Assembly (NCBI RefSeq): GCF_028453695.1
Contig: NC_135781.1
Coordinates: forward strand, 14,197,640-14,261,639
Reading direction: 5' to 3'
DNA from: Augochlora pura
Lineage: Eukaryota > Arthropoda > Insecta > Hymenoptera > Halictidae
Length of the DNA stretch: 64,000 nt
This document shows positions 49,936 through 63,368 of this stretch, piece after piece; position 1 is the first letter of the stretch; every line of letters starts with the position of its first letter. The notes beneath the pieces are model-generated. The model had not been told where the DNA came from, did no database searches, and saw only the letters and a program-made list of their open reading frames with translations. Both the position numbers and the translations under genes were made by a program.

Positions 49936-50001
49936 GGTGGTGGCGGCGGCGGCGGCGACGATGGGAGCCGTGGCGGCGGCTGTGGTGGCGGCGGCGGCGG
50001 G
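49936..50001. repeat. (GGC)n/(GGT)n trinucleotide array
   Basis: An interrupted GGC/GGT repeat of about 65 bp. It reads as polyglycine, polyarginine/tryptophan or polyproline depending on frame, and explains the long frames on both strands here. Confidence 0.92.
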
Positions 50002-50400
50002 GAACCTTCTGTCCGCCTCTCTGTCACGCCACCGGCTTCTCTCGTACCTCTTCGTTTGTCTTCACTGATTCTCGGTCCTGCTTCGGGCCGCTTGCTCCGT
50101 CTCTCACTGCATCCGCCGACTTGGGGGTGGGGGACAATCACGCGCTTGCGCCGTCCCTACCCGTCGGGCCGGCCACAACCGAGGAGGGGAAGATCGCGAT
50201 CGCGTACCCGCCTCCGGCCGCAGCCTGCTCGCCTGTTCACCCGCTCGCCTGCTCGCTCGCTTTTCACTCGCTTCGAGAAAAAGTCTGGCTACCCGCTCGC
50301 CTGCACTACTTGCGAGAACTTACTCGCGAGGGGAAGCTCTCCGCGATGCGATGCGATGCGATGGTCCCGTCACGCCCGCCCTCAAAGCGCAAGTAATCAG

Positions 50401-53400
50401 TCTTTCGGTCACCAAAATTTGATAACGGAAAGATTTTCTTCGGAGAACTAGATTATAGGAATAATAAGAACACTGAACAATGTAGCCTACGCTTTAGTTA
50501 TTAAAATATGCGTTTACAACTTTGGGAATGAGATGCAATTGACCTAAATTCGTAGATACCTCGATATTCGAAATCATAAAGAATGGAAACTGCAAATTTT
50601 TTTTAATGAAATTGGAATGTCCTATATGAATTTATTAATAGTTATTATTATATTAGTATATTATATTATTCATTAGTTTATGAAATTTCAATAACGATAT
50701 TAACGGATCTGACAAAATTTGATAAATTCGGAAGAGCGTTGATTCACATCCTTCTTGAAGAGCTTATAAACTGCAATCTTCGATATTTCCTATAATTAGC
50801 CTCATATGCTATTCCTTCTTATGTAATTACGATCGGTCTCGTTCAATTCACCAATAGATAGAACGTGAAAGCTATTAATGTGTCTATAACACACTATTTA
50901 ATTGAACTCGTCTTATACTTTATACATTTTTCTTATCTTAATTGTCCGTAATCGGTTTATTCTATTTTAAAAGACTGAAAGTATAATCAGTGAAACAAAT
51001 ATAATTTATGATGATTATCAAGTTAATGTGCTTGAAAATAAATACTTCTAGAAAAACGATCTCTCAACTCGTTGAAATAATAATTACTTCCCCTTTGGTA
51101 AAATAGATTATTTGGTATTTTTTAAAATGTTGAAAAAGCCTCACTTTCGGCACTGAATCCGAATTTCTTTCCTTAGAGGCAGTCTCGTTCTGTTCGAGAA
51201 TGAGGCGTGTGAACGCACGCCTACCAATAACACGGAAACGCCTGCTGGCTGGGAGGAGGCTTTAGGAGGCCTCGCCAGTAATATTCGCGAGGCGAAAAGC
51301 GGTGAAAAGCGCGGCGCCTCCTGCTAAATACTTTCATGCGATTACCGTTCTTTGTCGCAGGGCTCTGGCGGATATATTTAATTTTTACGAGGCAGTCGCA
51401 CGTTGCCTGGCCTCCTTACAAATGGACTTTCAAGGTACCTAGAGCGGAATCAATTGACAACTGTAGTTTGGGAAAGTTTCTTTAAAAAATACGAAATAAA
51501 TTATATTACCGCGAATTAATTTATTAATGTGGCCAACGTCACGGATACCCGCAGTCTCCAGTTATCATATTCCGCGGTACGGTTCGGTTTAATTATTTCG
51601 AAAGCCCGAGTCAGCCGGCAATACACCTCCTCGCTCTTTTGCTATGCTGTACCTATTAACATTTCGGTTACCGCGTTACTTGCATTTACATGTTACAACA
51701 TTTGAACAGGAGCGGAGGGACGAATCTATAATGCACACCGTCGACTGAAATCGGTTCGGAATTGTTATAACTTGACAGAGAAAAAAAAATGCGCGACCGT
51801 AGAAATTGTTATAAACGATTCGGCCGTGCGTACGTCTGACGACGTAATCGCTCAGTTCGAGGAAAAGTCGCACTCCGGAATATCGTAGTAGCCGAAAATC
51901 TGCTCGAAATATAATGCAACGTTGTAGACGTTTCTGGACCGGCGAGTCTGGCCGGAGGATTTAATGAAAAATATTTAATTTAGTAATGCACGAGCCACGA
52001 CAGAACGGCCGCCGTGCGGAATAATGAGTTAACTCTCTCCCTTCGTGACCCAAATTCTTTGTTTCGGTCCAAACGATTTAATTTTAAGTGAGCCCCGCAC
52101 AAAAATATGCTGACGCCGCGACACGCCGGAAAGAAAACAGAAAACCGAAAACCGAGGGGAGGGATACAGTTGCCGAGCTGCATCGGCAAAGTTGTAATTA
52201 TATGCACATTTTAAGGTCGCGAAATCGAAGTTCGCCGGATGCGAAGATATGGAGAGCTTGCGGCGAAGCTGCAGTAGGTTAAAACTATCATATATCGGGT
52301 TGAACCGTGGAAAGGATATTCCATTAAGGCCGTTTTATGCACAGCCCAAAATTGGCGGCACTTAACGGACGGATACAATGTCGCTGTAACGTGCAAAATA
52401 AAATTTGATTTTCTGCGTTACAGGATATAAGGATATAAATGTTTTTACGAACACCCACTGCCGTAATAAATTCGGTTAATGCGAGCTGGGGAATGAAGAA
52501 CGTTGAATCGAACTGTGCTGACAAATAACTACGGCGTTCCGTAAGTACACGATTATCCGCGGCGCCGATTTTGCAGTGCTTTGCGTCGAGTTAACGCGCT
52601 ACCACTACCAAAATGTTGCAACATTATCGGACAGACCAGCGGACAAAAAAGCAACCTAGCTCTTATGGTAAAGCAGCTTGTCACCGGTATTAGACCACCA
52701 TGATGTGGTATGTGTTTTTGCCTTCGGCCGTGGAAGAACAAGTGAAGATCCCACGACCTTCCAAGGCATTTGCACGCACGCATTGTTGCACTGCCTCCCC
52801 CGTCCGTGCTACTATAATTTCTGCAGAGCAGAAAAACCGTAACTGTCGTGCGGATAGGTAATTAGCAATTAGAAGCAATTTAACCAGGGAACTGATTATC
52901 AACAGTTGAGCTGCTAGTATGTGCTCTTATCTCAGAAAAAAACCTATGCTGCTAATTGAACAAGTCCTATCACTCGCCGGGGACTGCAATAATTAGGCTG
53001 GGAAGTCTAATCTTGGCTACTCTAGTCTCGTTCGCCGGTATCAATTTAACACATTCTTCACTGACTTGGAAAAGTGATTCTGCGCCCTGCACTTGAATAC
53101 TTATTAAGATCGTTAACTTTTCTTCCTTGTAATTGGAGCAGAATATTCTCATTTGGCATAAGTATCCATAGCTCTCCCCGACGTTTCAATGGACCGCACG
53201 ATTCAGTTGTATCTGCAGTTAAATGACCAGTATCGTAACGAATAAATTAGCATCTATAAAATGTACAGACTGTTTCCTTTAAATCTTTGGAAATATCTCA
53301 CATTCATAAATGACTTGAATACATTGAGGATCCAAAAATAATAGAAGAAACATAATGGTACTATGATATCAAGTTGGATGAAACAGGGACAAGAAGATTG

Positions 53401-53795
53401 CCCTTGATTGACCGTAAACAATGAATCGCAGAAATAAACGCGTTAAACAGATAGCGACGAGTTTTGCAGTCGATCTGCGATTCAACGAGATCCTGGGAGT
53501 GTCCATCATCGGCGGGCAACGTTCGAAGAGGATTTCTCGGGCTCTCGCAGTTCGGCCCCCAAATAGAAGTAATCAATTGTGATGGAAAATGGTTGGCGCA
53601 GGAGCCAACCGTCCGAATCGAATCAAATCGGCATTCACGTGAGGTAAGAAATGATTCCCCTTGGCCCGACTCTGTCGCAGTCACGCTCCCGTAGTTCTGA
53701 TGACAGACCCAGAGGACCGTCGGGGACCTGCCAATCACTATTCGGGGATTTTAGTCGGCCCCAAAGCAACCCGCTCTCTCATTCTCTTACTATTG
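50401..53795. other. Non-coding stretch
   Basis: Strongly AT-rich from 50450 to 51130, then mixed. No supported gene or mobile element. Confidence 0.5.
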
Positions 53796-53835
53796 CTCTC
53801 TCTCTCTCCCTCTCTTTCTCTCTCTCCTCTCTCTG
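53796..53835. repeat. (CT)n microsatellite
   Basis: An interrupted CT dinucleotide tract. Serine/leucine readings across it are not genes. Confidence 0.9.
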
Positions 53836-56800
53836 TATCTATATACCTATCTCTCTGTGCCTGCGGCACGGTGCGCAGCCCGAAGCTAGGCCAGTGGCGA
53901 GCTATCGTCATTAGTTTACCCTTTGGTCGGGCCAGCATCGGATCATACAACTGATGGCTGCAGCGAATTTGCATAATTCGAGAGGGACTCCGCACGCATG
54001 CTGCGTGAACACGTGTAACGCATCCTTCGGCTGTGTGGGCGGACACGTACGCTCGCGTATGCGGTCTGCTCGTTCAAGGTCCTCTTCCCGGTAAGGCATC
54101 CACGGGAAATTAGATTCTATCGTTCCCTGACGCGCGATGCGTGCACCGTGATTTATCGAGTTTCCTCCGGGTGCGGTGGCCGAGCCGGCGCGGAGGGAAA
54201 CTTTTATGGCGCCCGGGGCCCGCGGAGGAAGGAAGGAAGCTAGACCGACGAGAATTGCGAAAGTTGAAGTCCGATAGATTCCTAGGTGCGCGTAGCCGAG
54301 ACGCGTTATCGTCTCGCGACGCGGAACCAACGTGAAAAATACGCCCGAAGAGCCCCGCGTCCTGTTTCTTGATCCAACTCCGAAGACCACGATGGAACAT
54401 CAACAGTTCCAGTTTATGATGGCCGCGATCTATTATGCAATGCCTGCGTCGTACGGGAATGCTCACGGGCTTTGATGAAAATTTAACGATCCATTCTACG
54501 AACCGGCTACGCTCCCAGCGAGACGTTCTACAACGGCCGAGATTTCATTGTGCCTCTGCAACGTGAAATAGAACTGGTTAATTAGTCACATGATCCCCTG
54601 GTTTTTTTTCAACCGGTTTGCACCGGGAACGTGCGCGACTGTTTCCTCGATTTCTTGCGTCGACCGCGTCTCGCGTTACGACGAAGACGACGTTTTCCGC
54701 GAAGACGCTGCCGAGCTACGAAAATGGCAATCTCGTGTTACACCGGTCGAATCGCGAGACCGAGACAGGGGGTCGTCGCTGGAAAGATATTCGTGTCATC
54801 GATAACAGGAAATAAGGGACGCTGGAAATGGTTGCAACGATTGCTGCAATTAAACTGGAAAAACGTCGATCAATTTTTATCGGTTTTGCCTCGTTTTCTA
54901 CTTTTATTTTGTTACACCAGTCCCTGCCGCGTCCATGCGCGTCGCTTGTGCAGAAGCTCGTTTTTACCTTGAAAATTCGATAATAAAAATGACGCTTTTG
55001 TGATTCCGTCGCCTTCAACGTCGGTCTTATGATTTTCTGTTTCAAAATTGCACGACATAAAACTTTAATGATCCGTTCCTCAAATTGGCTTCCCTGGCTA
55101 CACGAGGAAAATTATTAGTTTGATTCCGGAAACGCTACCAACGTCTTTGTATGGAATTTCTACGATACAGGACAGCAGTCAAAAAAACGCATAATATTTT
55201 CATTTTCGTTTCGTTTTATTGGTTTACGTAACATTGATTATGAAAATGCTGACAGTTCAGACATCGATAAGAGTGTTTCATTCTCAAATATGACATTAGG
55301 GTACTGTTAAGATCACAACAAGGGGAAACAAATAATTGAATTAAATTTGTTATAAAGTCTGAGAAGTAATATTAACTAAAATTAAAGCAAAAGGTTCTCT
55401 TAATTTTGAATATCGTTACTGTTTTATCTTTTTTATTTTTCTCACTATTCTGCGATGTTTATAATTTGCATGACAGGACGAGGCAATTTGATAATGACTG
55501 TGATAATGGAATAAATAACATTCACATTTATTTGTTTTCAGGAATAAGAATCCTTTCTGAGATTATACAAAAAGATTACAAATTGATACAATTATACAGA
55601 TTAAATCCAATTGTTTACCACAGCTGTTAACGTCTCTAAATGTCTTATTTAAATTCTTATCTTCGTTGTATAATCTGACATGCCTCTTTCGTTCTAAAGT
55701 AATTACAAAATAATTAAAATAACGTAATTAAAATTAAAATGATCGAAATATTGAAAATAATTTGTTGCCTAATGGATGTCCGAGATGCGATGAAATAAAA
55801 TTGATCTAATAATAACTGGCACGAGATAGGACCATTGATGACCATAAACGCGGATAAGAGATCAAGTAAAGTATGGCGTGTACGAAGAGAACAAAGTTTA
55901 AATTTGAACATACGTTGATGATAATTACGGTCATTAAATATCATTGAACAAGCCATTCGGAAGGCACGTAACACAACAATCGGTGTAGTAGATTATGCAT
56001 GAAATCATGACACGTTGTTACAGGACAAAAGGTTAACTACAGTTCTTACTTTTCACATTTAAAATCTAAGGGAGCAGGTGAAAATAATTCACGGCAGCAG
56101 TAGTTGTAAGCTGTGACTTTTGTCGAAGGACAGGGTAGCAAACTAAGTATAATCCACCTTGAGATCTTAAGGGGTTTAAAGTATTTATCGATTGGCCGAG
56201 CTCCTCGTGGGAGCGAAAGTGGTATTTAGCATCATAAAAATAGAAAATTGGTCGTCCGTCGAAACTTGAGAACTATTTCAGTGAGGACAAAGCGTGCTCG
56301 ATCTTGCCTACGGTTTAATCGGTTACCGACCGCATCCTTTTATCTATCAGCGTGAAATTCAAACGCTGTTCCCCGGCGTCTCCGTCCGGCTGTAATTTTC
56401 GTGGCGACCGATGCCGGAGCCGAAGCCGGGGCCGATACAAAGGCTATCGATACGCAAACCCAGTGACCAATAAACGCAAACGGTCAAGTGGATCATTTCG
56501 AGTGTCCTCTTCTGGAACTGGCAGAGGGGGGCCCAGGGTTTGTACCAACCGCGTTGAATGAACGCAGAAAATATAACGAACGGGTGAAAACCGGCCGAGT
56601 TCGTTGACGCGTTTCTCGCGCGTGAGAAGGAAAAGCGACGGACGGTGGCCGGGCCATCCGATGGTGAGCTGCAAGGGGAACAATTAGTTAATTGAGTTGA
56701 TCGATGAATTTCGTTCGCGCGACGCGCGTTCTGATTCGACATCTGATTGAGAGGTTTCAGTCACCCCTCTATGTACGCACAAACTGCCTGCCTCGCGACA

Positions 56801-59095
56801 TTTCGTACCAAATGAAAGCCCTCGCACCACCGACAAAGGGTGGTGTGTGTGTTTTAGTATCCTCCCCGGCCGGAATAATACGTATTAATACGAAAAGCAA
56901 CGCCGATAACGATAAGAGGATTCTGCGACGTGATCGACGACTATTCAAACAATCTTTTTTTCCCATGGATCGTTGAATTTACTTAACGATAACCTGGTTA
57001 CCAGCTTCCTAATTCTTGTACATCAACGTCTCGTTGTTTAAAATCAAAGATCAACAGTTAAGGACTCTTAAAAATTGTTCAAGAGCTGCAACAATTTTAT
57101 CCATAATCCATCAAACTGTTTAGATTAATATAATAATTATTATTTAAAAGAAATTTATCGAGCACTTAGACACAGTTCAATCATTAAAAAGCCAATCATT
57201 AATAATTGAAAATAATTAATTTTATTGTAATCATAATTATATCGCATAATCTCGCCAAACAAGCAATCTATTTTTCTCGGAACTGTGCAATTATTATTAT
57301 ATGTTCGTGCCAGTTTAAATTAATGAATTGTGCAGCAAACTAACAATGGCTACCGAATACAATATTTAGTGCTCCATTTTCGGTTCGAATAAATGTTTAC
57401 GCAGACAATTCCTCTTGTCTCAAAAGGTCGGTGGATCAATCCGGGCAAATATTTATGTGCAAATTATTCATTCGATTCCATCCGAAAATGAGGTTACTCG
57501 CCCATTGGCAGTTTCAAATGCGAACATAATAAAACAGCGGGGACGATCGTTATTTTTCATCGGTGTTCATGCAGGCCTGATTGAAACAAAAGACCGCTGA
57601 AAAATTACACTCAACACCGTTCCGCTCGATGTTAGCACGCAACAAACCGCGATGGAATTATTACAAATTTCTGAACGCTGCATTGTTTGCCGGCGAGACG
57701 TGGTATCCTTCTAACAATTTTCTTCCTATTCGGGAGCTTTCAGTAACGAAGCAGTTATTCGCGTCTCAAGATTAACCCAGTTCCGTTCCGAAACAATTTT
57801 TCACACCGCAAGAGGCGAATCAAGATACAAGCTGACGTCGCTAACGACTTCCGTGCGTTACCTATTCTTTCCTCCCTTGACACGCTCCAAGCTCCCCGTC
57901 GCGACTCGCGAGTGACACGCGTCAGCCGAGGTACGCGTGAAAAAGCATGATACTAATTGCTTTTGGCAATGTGTCAGCACTTAAGAGTCGCGGCCCGCGC
58001 GTCTACGCAAGCCATACGTTCGATGCGAATCGGCGCGAGGGACAAATCCATAGGGGAACGCTACCAGGTAGAACCGCGGCGGGAACCTTCTCGAGCGACC
58101 GTCGTGTAAACACGTGTTATCACGGGAGCCAATCGGAAAGTATTCACGTTCAATTCCTCCGTATCCATTGAATCTGTAGAATCAGGTACAACGGATTAGG
58201 GGAATCGTGAGCTCCGTCTCGGAGCCCGGGGTTCGCCGAATTTGAATAGCCGGCACGGTAAATCTCATATTCAAACTCGGATAGTTTCTATTAGTGCCTC
58301 CATCGCCTCCGTTCTCTTCGGTCCTCCTCGCGATCGTGCGCTACGTAGACGAAGATAAATTTGGTGATGAAATTACGAAAGGTCGCCACCAAGCGTAGGA
58401 TCGATCTGACGGCGCGCGGAATATCCAACGTGCAAGCATGTACGTGGAAGCAGCGCTATGGTCGCGGCACGTCCGGTTAATCCAGTTTTAAAATGCGCTG
58501 CAGACACACTAATAAGTTGAAACCAGTCAATTAGCGCACTCGCCCCGCCGGTCCTAAGCAAACAGTGGCAGGTGTTTGAACGACTCTGTCCGGGAATGCG
58601 GATCGCCTCGATGCCGATAGAGTCAGGGAGGGAAGCGGGGGTGGCAGACTATCGGCAGTGATACCACCGGGAAATCCACCGACAAAGAATCGACTCGATG
58701 GAAAAGTGGGGTCGAGGAGTTAAGGTCGTTGGATCAACCGTACGTTCCGACCCGCGGACGAGTAAACGAAGGGAACTCCGCTTCGGAGTAATTACTTCCA
58801 GGGGAGTAATTATCCGAAACGACCGGAAAAATTAGTTATGAAATTTTACGAAACTGCTTGAACGGGTCCCGTCGCAAACGCATTGCCGAATAAGTGGAAC
58901 TCCACCTGACAGGTAGCCGATAACAAATTTACAAATGTATCAGTGTTTAAGTGCAATGTTCAACGAGCTTTCATTGAAGTTTTTAGAATGCAATCGTGAT
59001 ATTTGTACTTTATCGTTATGGTACAGAACAATTTTTCACTTATACTTATGAAAGTAGATATAGTAATCACAGTTTTGCTGATCCTTTAAACTGAA
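53836..59095. other. Long non-coding stretch
   Basis: CpG-rich at 53840-54720, 56280-56700 and 57800-58900, with AT-rich DNA between. A GCCGGAGCCG hexamer run lies at 56411-56435. Open frames on both strands at 53911-54466 and 54590-55045 are unrecognised and arginine-rich. No RNA gene was seen. Confidence 0.5.
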
Positions 59096-59465
59096 TCCTA
59101 CATTTTACATCAGTATTCAGCATCAAACCTATTCATTTAGACATTTTGCTATTTTTGCTACAAAATTACAATAGAATTATTTAATAAACATAAAATTTAT
59201 TCATTTGCTATGAAAGGGACTATATAATTTCAACAATTCTAAAATAAAATTGTAGAACTGGTCATGTTGTCCAATATAGTAGGTTTTTATTGCAACATTT
59301 TTTAAATAACAAAATCTTTCGGGGGAAATGTTTAAATGCATTGATTGAAACAAGCACGATGTAAAAATAGTAGAAGTAGGAAACTGTTTAAGTATATTCA
59401 GTCCTGTAAAACTTATAAACCTGCAGACGTAAGACATTCTTAGTGCTTGGTAGGTTTAGTGTTAA
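59096..59465. mobile_element. Probable TTAA-flanked MITE, TTAACACTAAACCTACC family
   Basis: The right end, read inward from TTAA at 59462-59465, is TTAACACTAAACCTACCAAG, the same end type as the element at 10263-10451. A candidate left end at 59096 reads TTAAACTGAATCCTACA, matching after a one-base gap with two mismatches. The 370-bp AT-rich interior has a 78-codon minus frame with no recognisable domain. The right end is convincing; the left boundary is less so. Confidence 0.55.
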
Positions 59466-62364
59466 TAAGCATGGTGCTAATTAAGTTTAATGCGTGCTTT
59501 AAGTTTGACGTGCTTTTGGTAACACAAATAGTTTCAAAATAACTCAACAACGTGTTCTGTGTGTTACAAGAGCTCTTTGAAAATCGGGTATGTCCTCCCA
59601 ATCTCGATGTATGAAAATTTGAATTTATGTATATTGCTGGTAAAATGTATGTGCAATGCTATTAGAATGGGTCTGCTAATTAGAGGAAACTTCTTCGTCT
59701 CCGTACACGTGATAAGCAGTTGTTTAGACTGCTTTACCGTGTTTGAAGCTGTTCGAGCCTACGATGTTCGAGAGACTGCAAAGAAGAGACACGCACGTGT
59801 AACTATACGTGAAATTTGATTCCGGCCGTTTTTCAATGATCCAAATGGAAAATTGTTCGTGGGCGATCAAAATCTACGTTTGGTTTTCGGCACGCGTGCC
59901 AAGGTGGCGGTAGGCATCCTAAGAGGCCGAGCATTGATTTCTTACGTGCGTCACTTGCCACGCAGACTTGCGATGCAAACTTTGCCCGCAAACTGCGCTG
60001 CTCTCGGAGCGACGCGACGCGGCGGGGGTGTAATCGTTCGCCGAAAGTAACCGAGGGTTGTCGTTGGCGAACACAAAGGCCATGCTCGCTTCCCGGCGAG
60101 ATGGAAAGCTTGTCGGAGACACGCCGCGGTTTCTCCGGCGCGTTATCGGTCGACCGACACCGGATGATTCAGTCCCGTTTTCCCCGGGGACCTCTCTCCC
60201 GGATCAAAGGGATTTTGAAGATCGCCGGCTAAGCACGTTTGACTTTGCGACCTACGTTTTCCGGGGAGTGTATCAATTAATCTTGTCATTAAGGCCGAAC
60301 CCGTCACTCGGTGTAGCAACGACTAGGCGTCTTCACGCGTTAGGGACGCATCTCCCCAGGACCGAGGAACTAATCCCATTACTAGCCGCGGAAAGGAGTT
60401 TTCGGCTGAGACAAAAGCGTGAAAAGTAGATTAAAAGCGGTTATTGCATTGGATGGGACCGCATCTAGGATGCTAATCGACCAGATTATCCCGCGCCCGT
60501 CCTGAAAGGGATAATTTGTTCGAAATAGTCAGAGAGGATTGGCCCCGCGAGAGAAGAATCTACCGCTTATCGTCGGGATCTTCTCGTACCTGAATCGGAG
60601 GATCTCGTTGTCGGTTTGCAAACGTCGAAACGATTTTCACCGACCATCCGCCACATGTTCGGATTCGTTCACTCGATTTTTTCCATCCGCGATACGTGCG
60701 CGCGGAATTAGTATTCCGTCAGCGACAAAGCGATTGTCTCGGGACGCGCTGGATTCACTGAAATATCGACTAAGTTGGGCTTTAAGTAAACGACGGAAAT
60801 CAGTGAACCGGAGCAATCTATTATTCTCGCAACCCTCCAGGGGACTTTAAAGAACAGCACCTCGTACAGCTAATGGCGCCGATCCCTTAAAGGAAGACAT
60901 TCTCGAATCTGCCGCTTCGAGCAGCCTTAACGACTTTACCGCGCTACCAGAAAGGGTTAAAGTCATCTGTAATACCAGCTTCGTCGCTGGTAGAGCCCAC
61001 CGAACTGGCGACGCTACTTACCAGGCAGGGTAGAATGTCATTAATCAAATCGAGGCGAGTGTGCATCGCTCGCGTCCTCGTTTTGGTGATTAGGGACCTA
61101 CGAGAAGCCACCGGATTAAGATTGCTTCTCTGCTCGTTAGAAATGTGACACTTGCGACCATGCCTGATGATGCGGGGCTCTCGGTCCGACAGTTTTGACG
61201 GAATCATTCGACTCCTCGACTTTACCCCCACGTCGAAGAATACGTTCGTTGAAAGCCGATGCTGAACATATGTGAACTATCGTGGAACGCGTAACTATAA
61301 ATGGCAGTTGATTCTTTTAACGTTTCTTTCTGACTATTCTTAGATATAGAAAATTTATTTCAATCCATTTGATCGATAGCAACATGAAAATTGATCGATG
61401 TCTACTACTAGGTATAATTTCATAAGGTTTCAGTCGAGATAAATAAGGAATGAGAAATTAACTTGACTGTTACGTTACAAAATTAATAAATATTTTGCGC
61501 GTTTCGTATTTTACATAAATTTTATAAAAGCATTACAGATCGTATTGCAATAACATGGCATATTGTTTCGCAGTAAAAGCGGAAATGCATTGTTAGGCTG
61601 CGTTCATCGTGCAAGTGGCACCATCTTTGCGCAGGAGTCAGTACTACGAGTCATCTTCCACCGGAATGCCTATAGCAATTCGAAGATCAGGATCAAGCAG
61701 ATGCTCTTCATATATGGCATTATTTCGCTGCATTGAACTAACAAGCCCTAGTTTCTACTTCGTAATTTATTTGCCAGTTTTGCATCGAATAGACGCAGCG
61801 CGCAGCGATGTCTTTTGATACGAACTTCAGACTACCCCAATTTGCTTGTTTCTGCTGCATGAGATTTTCATTGTATCGACATATGCGCTCACCGATGTGT
61901 AATAACATTATATTATTTTCTGCTCTGTCGTTGAACATAACATACGTAGCTTTCGTTCCGATTCTATGAAACTGCTATATCGCACTTATTGGTTTGCTCA
62001 TAAAAATATTTATAACAGGGAATTTATTTCTACTGTCAACCGTATAAAGGCGAATTATTATTACATAGAATCAAAGTAATTAATAATTTCCTTAAAATTT
62101 GGATTTTTGTACCATGTAATACTGATATGTTCTCTACTATTTTACTACTAACGTAATATTCTACTATTTCTTATAAACTACAAACTTCATATATAATTCG
62201 GTACAGTTTTACATATTTTTATATTTCGTCTCTCATGTTTAATTCTGCATGAAAAATAAACATAACCAATAACTATACGATTACATACGTTAGTTTAATC
62301 GTTGTTCTGTTTTGCTCGACGTTTCTTCTCCATTTTTATTTTATAATTTAGTTGTTGCTAAATT
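59466..62364. other. Non-coding stretch
   Basis: CpG-rich between about 59840 and 61260, AT-rich elsewhere. A 123-codon plus frame at 60058-60429 and a 103-codon frame at 60539-60850 are unrecognised. No element was seen. Confidence 0.5.
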
Positions 62365-62439
62365 CGGTGTATCTAAGTACACCGTAATTGAGGTTTCCGA
62401 AGCATAGTAATAAATAATAGAGAGGGTAACTACCCTCTC
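62365..62439. repeat. Two adjacent short hairpins
   Basis: Arms CGGTGTA/TACACCG (62365-62371 and 62378-62384, loop TCTAAG) are followed after about 35 bases by arms GAGAGGGTA/TACCCTCTC (62420-62428 and 62431-62439, loop AC). Both are perfect. Their purpose is unknown. Confidence 0.8.
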
Positions 62440-63196
62440 CCCCATTTGAGCTAATTGTGACCTAATATCATATCGATTATTAATATTAATATTAATGATC
62501 GTGACGAAGTATTGAAATTTGCTGAATGATAGTGCTTTACTAACTGTATTAATTGACTAACGGACAAATTTCGATCTGAACTGTTAACGATCTCGAGGCA
62601 TAGGATCCGCTGACGACAATTTCAGAATGCAGAGAGTTAATTAGGGATCAGCCAGGAGTCATGAAATACGATTACCACATCCCTCCACTTGTGAGAGCAA
62701 ATAGCGATGACCCCTAACACGTGCGCGTGGATATTGCCAATCTCCAGATCGTAGAATACGATAGGGATGACCTAGAACCGTGAGATTCGATACCAACAAT
62801 GTGGACGTTATCGTTATCGCCTCGAACTGCATCCATGTTACCGGTGGCAGTGATCATGGATGTATACGATTCTGCTGCTAAACCAGAATCACTGTTGTAT
62901 AATCACATACCGTTACTTTTCCAGTGTTTAACTTGCCATGTTCACAACCTTACAAATCCCAGAACTTCGTAACACCCGTGGTATTCCTGTTGTTTAAAAC
63001 AGAATTTGTTGGTACATATTTAATTCTGTACTTTAGCAATTGTATAAACTCTAGCAGACAGGTAAACATGGAAATTTATACCTTACAATAAAAATCGATT
63101 CAAACATTTTATTATTCATACGATAACGCCAAATTCGATTGTCGTTAGTATGGTTAAGCATTTCTTACAAAACTAAATTTTTTTATATTAAATATA
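62440..63196. other. Non-coding stretch
   Basis: AT-rich with ATTAATATTAATATTAAT low complexity near 62480. No gene is supported. Confidence 0.5.
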
Positions 63197-63368
63197 TTAA
63201 AACATTCGCATCCGGCTATTTATCCTTAAATTTTCATAGAAATCGGGGTATGTATTTCTATTCATTTCAGGAAAACACACTTCTCGTAAAACCAGAATTC
63301 TCGTTTTCCGACGACATCGTTTTCTTTTTGTAAACGAGAATTCTCGTTACCCGATGCGAATGTGTTAA
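63197..63368. mobile_element. TTAA-flanked MITE (ACATTCGCATC ends) with a 16-bp palindrome
   Basis: A 172-bp element including TTAA at 63197-63200 and 63365-63368. The ends read inward TTAAAACATTCGCATCCGG and TTAACACATTCGCATCGGG (17 of 19 identical). A perfect palindrome, AACGAGAATTCTCGTT, lies at 63333-63348, close to the right end. A related AGAATTCTCGTTTT segment lies at 63294-63307. There is no coding capacity. I infer a piggyBac-type non-autonomous element. Confidence 0.85.

Larger units (their letters stand above)
48000..50400 (+). promoter_or_regulatory. CpG-dense block, candidate promoter and untranslated first exon
   Basis: The longest and densest CpG/GC-rich block in the window. 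It holds a G-quadruplex-capable run (48298-48333), a CAACGACGACGAC trinucleotide stretch (about 49480-49510), a CT tract (49690-49720), a GGC array (49936-50001) and a GCGATGC array (about 50344-50362). A good splice-donor match, AAG|GTGAGA, lies at 49761/49762 on +. Several overlapping frames of 115-198 codons occur on both strands, all low-complexity. Such blocks often surround transcription starts of developmental genes in insects. Direction and gene identity are inference. Confidence 0.35.

Noticed and set aside
48305..50451. Several 115-198 codon frames in the CpG-dense block
   Set aside because: They overlap in different frames and strands, and their content is mostly polyglycine, polyproline, polyarginine or serine runs from GGC, CT and GAC repeats.
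59201..59437. 78-codon minus frame inside the probable MITE at 59096-59465
   Set aside because: No transposase similarity is visible, and the length and AT bias fit chance.
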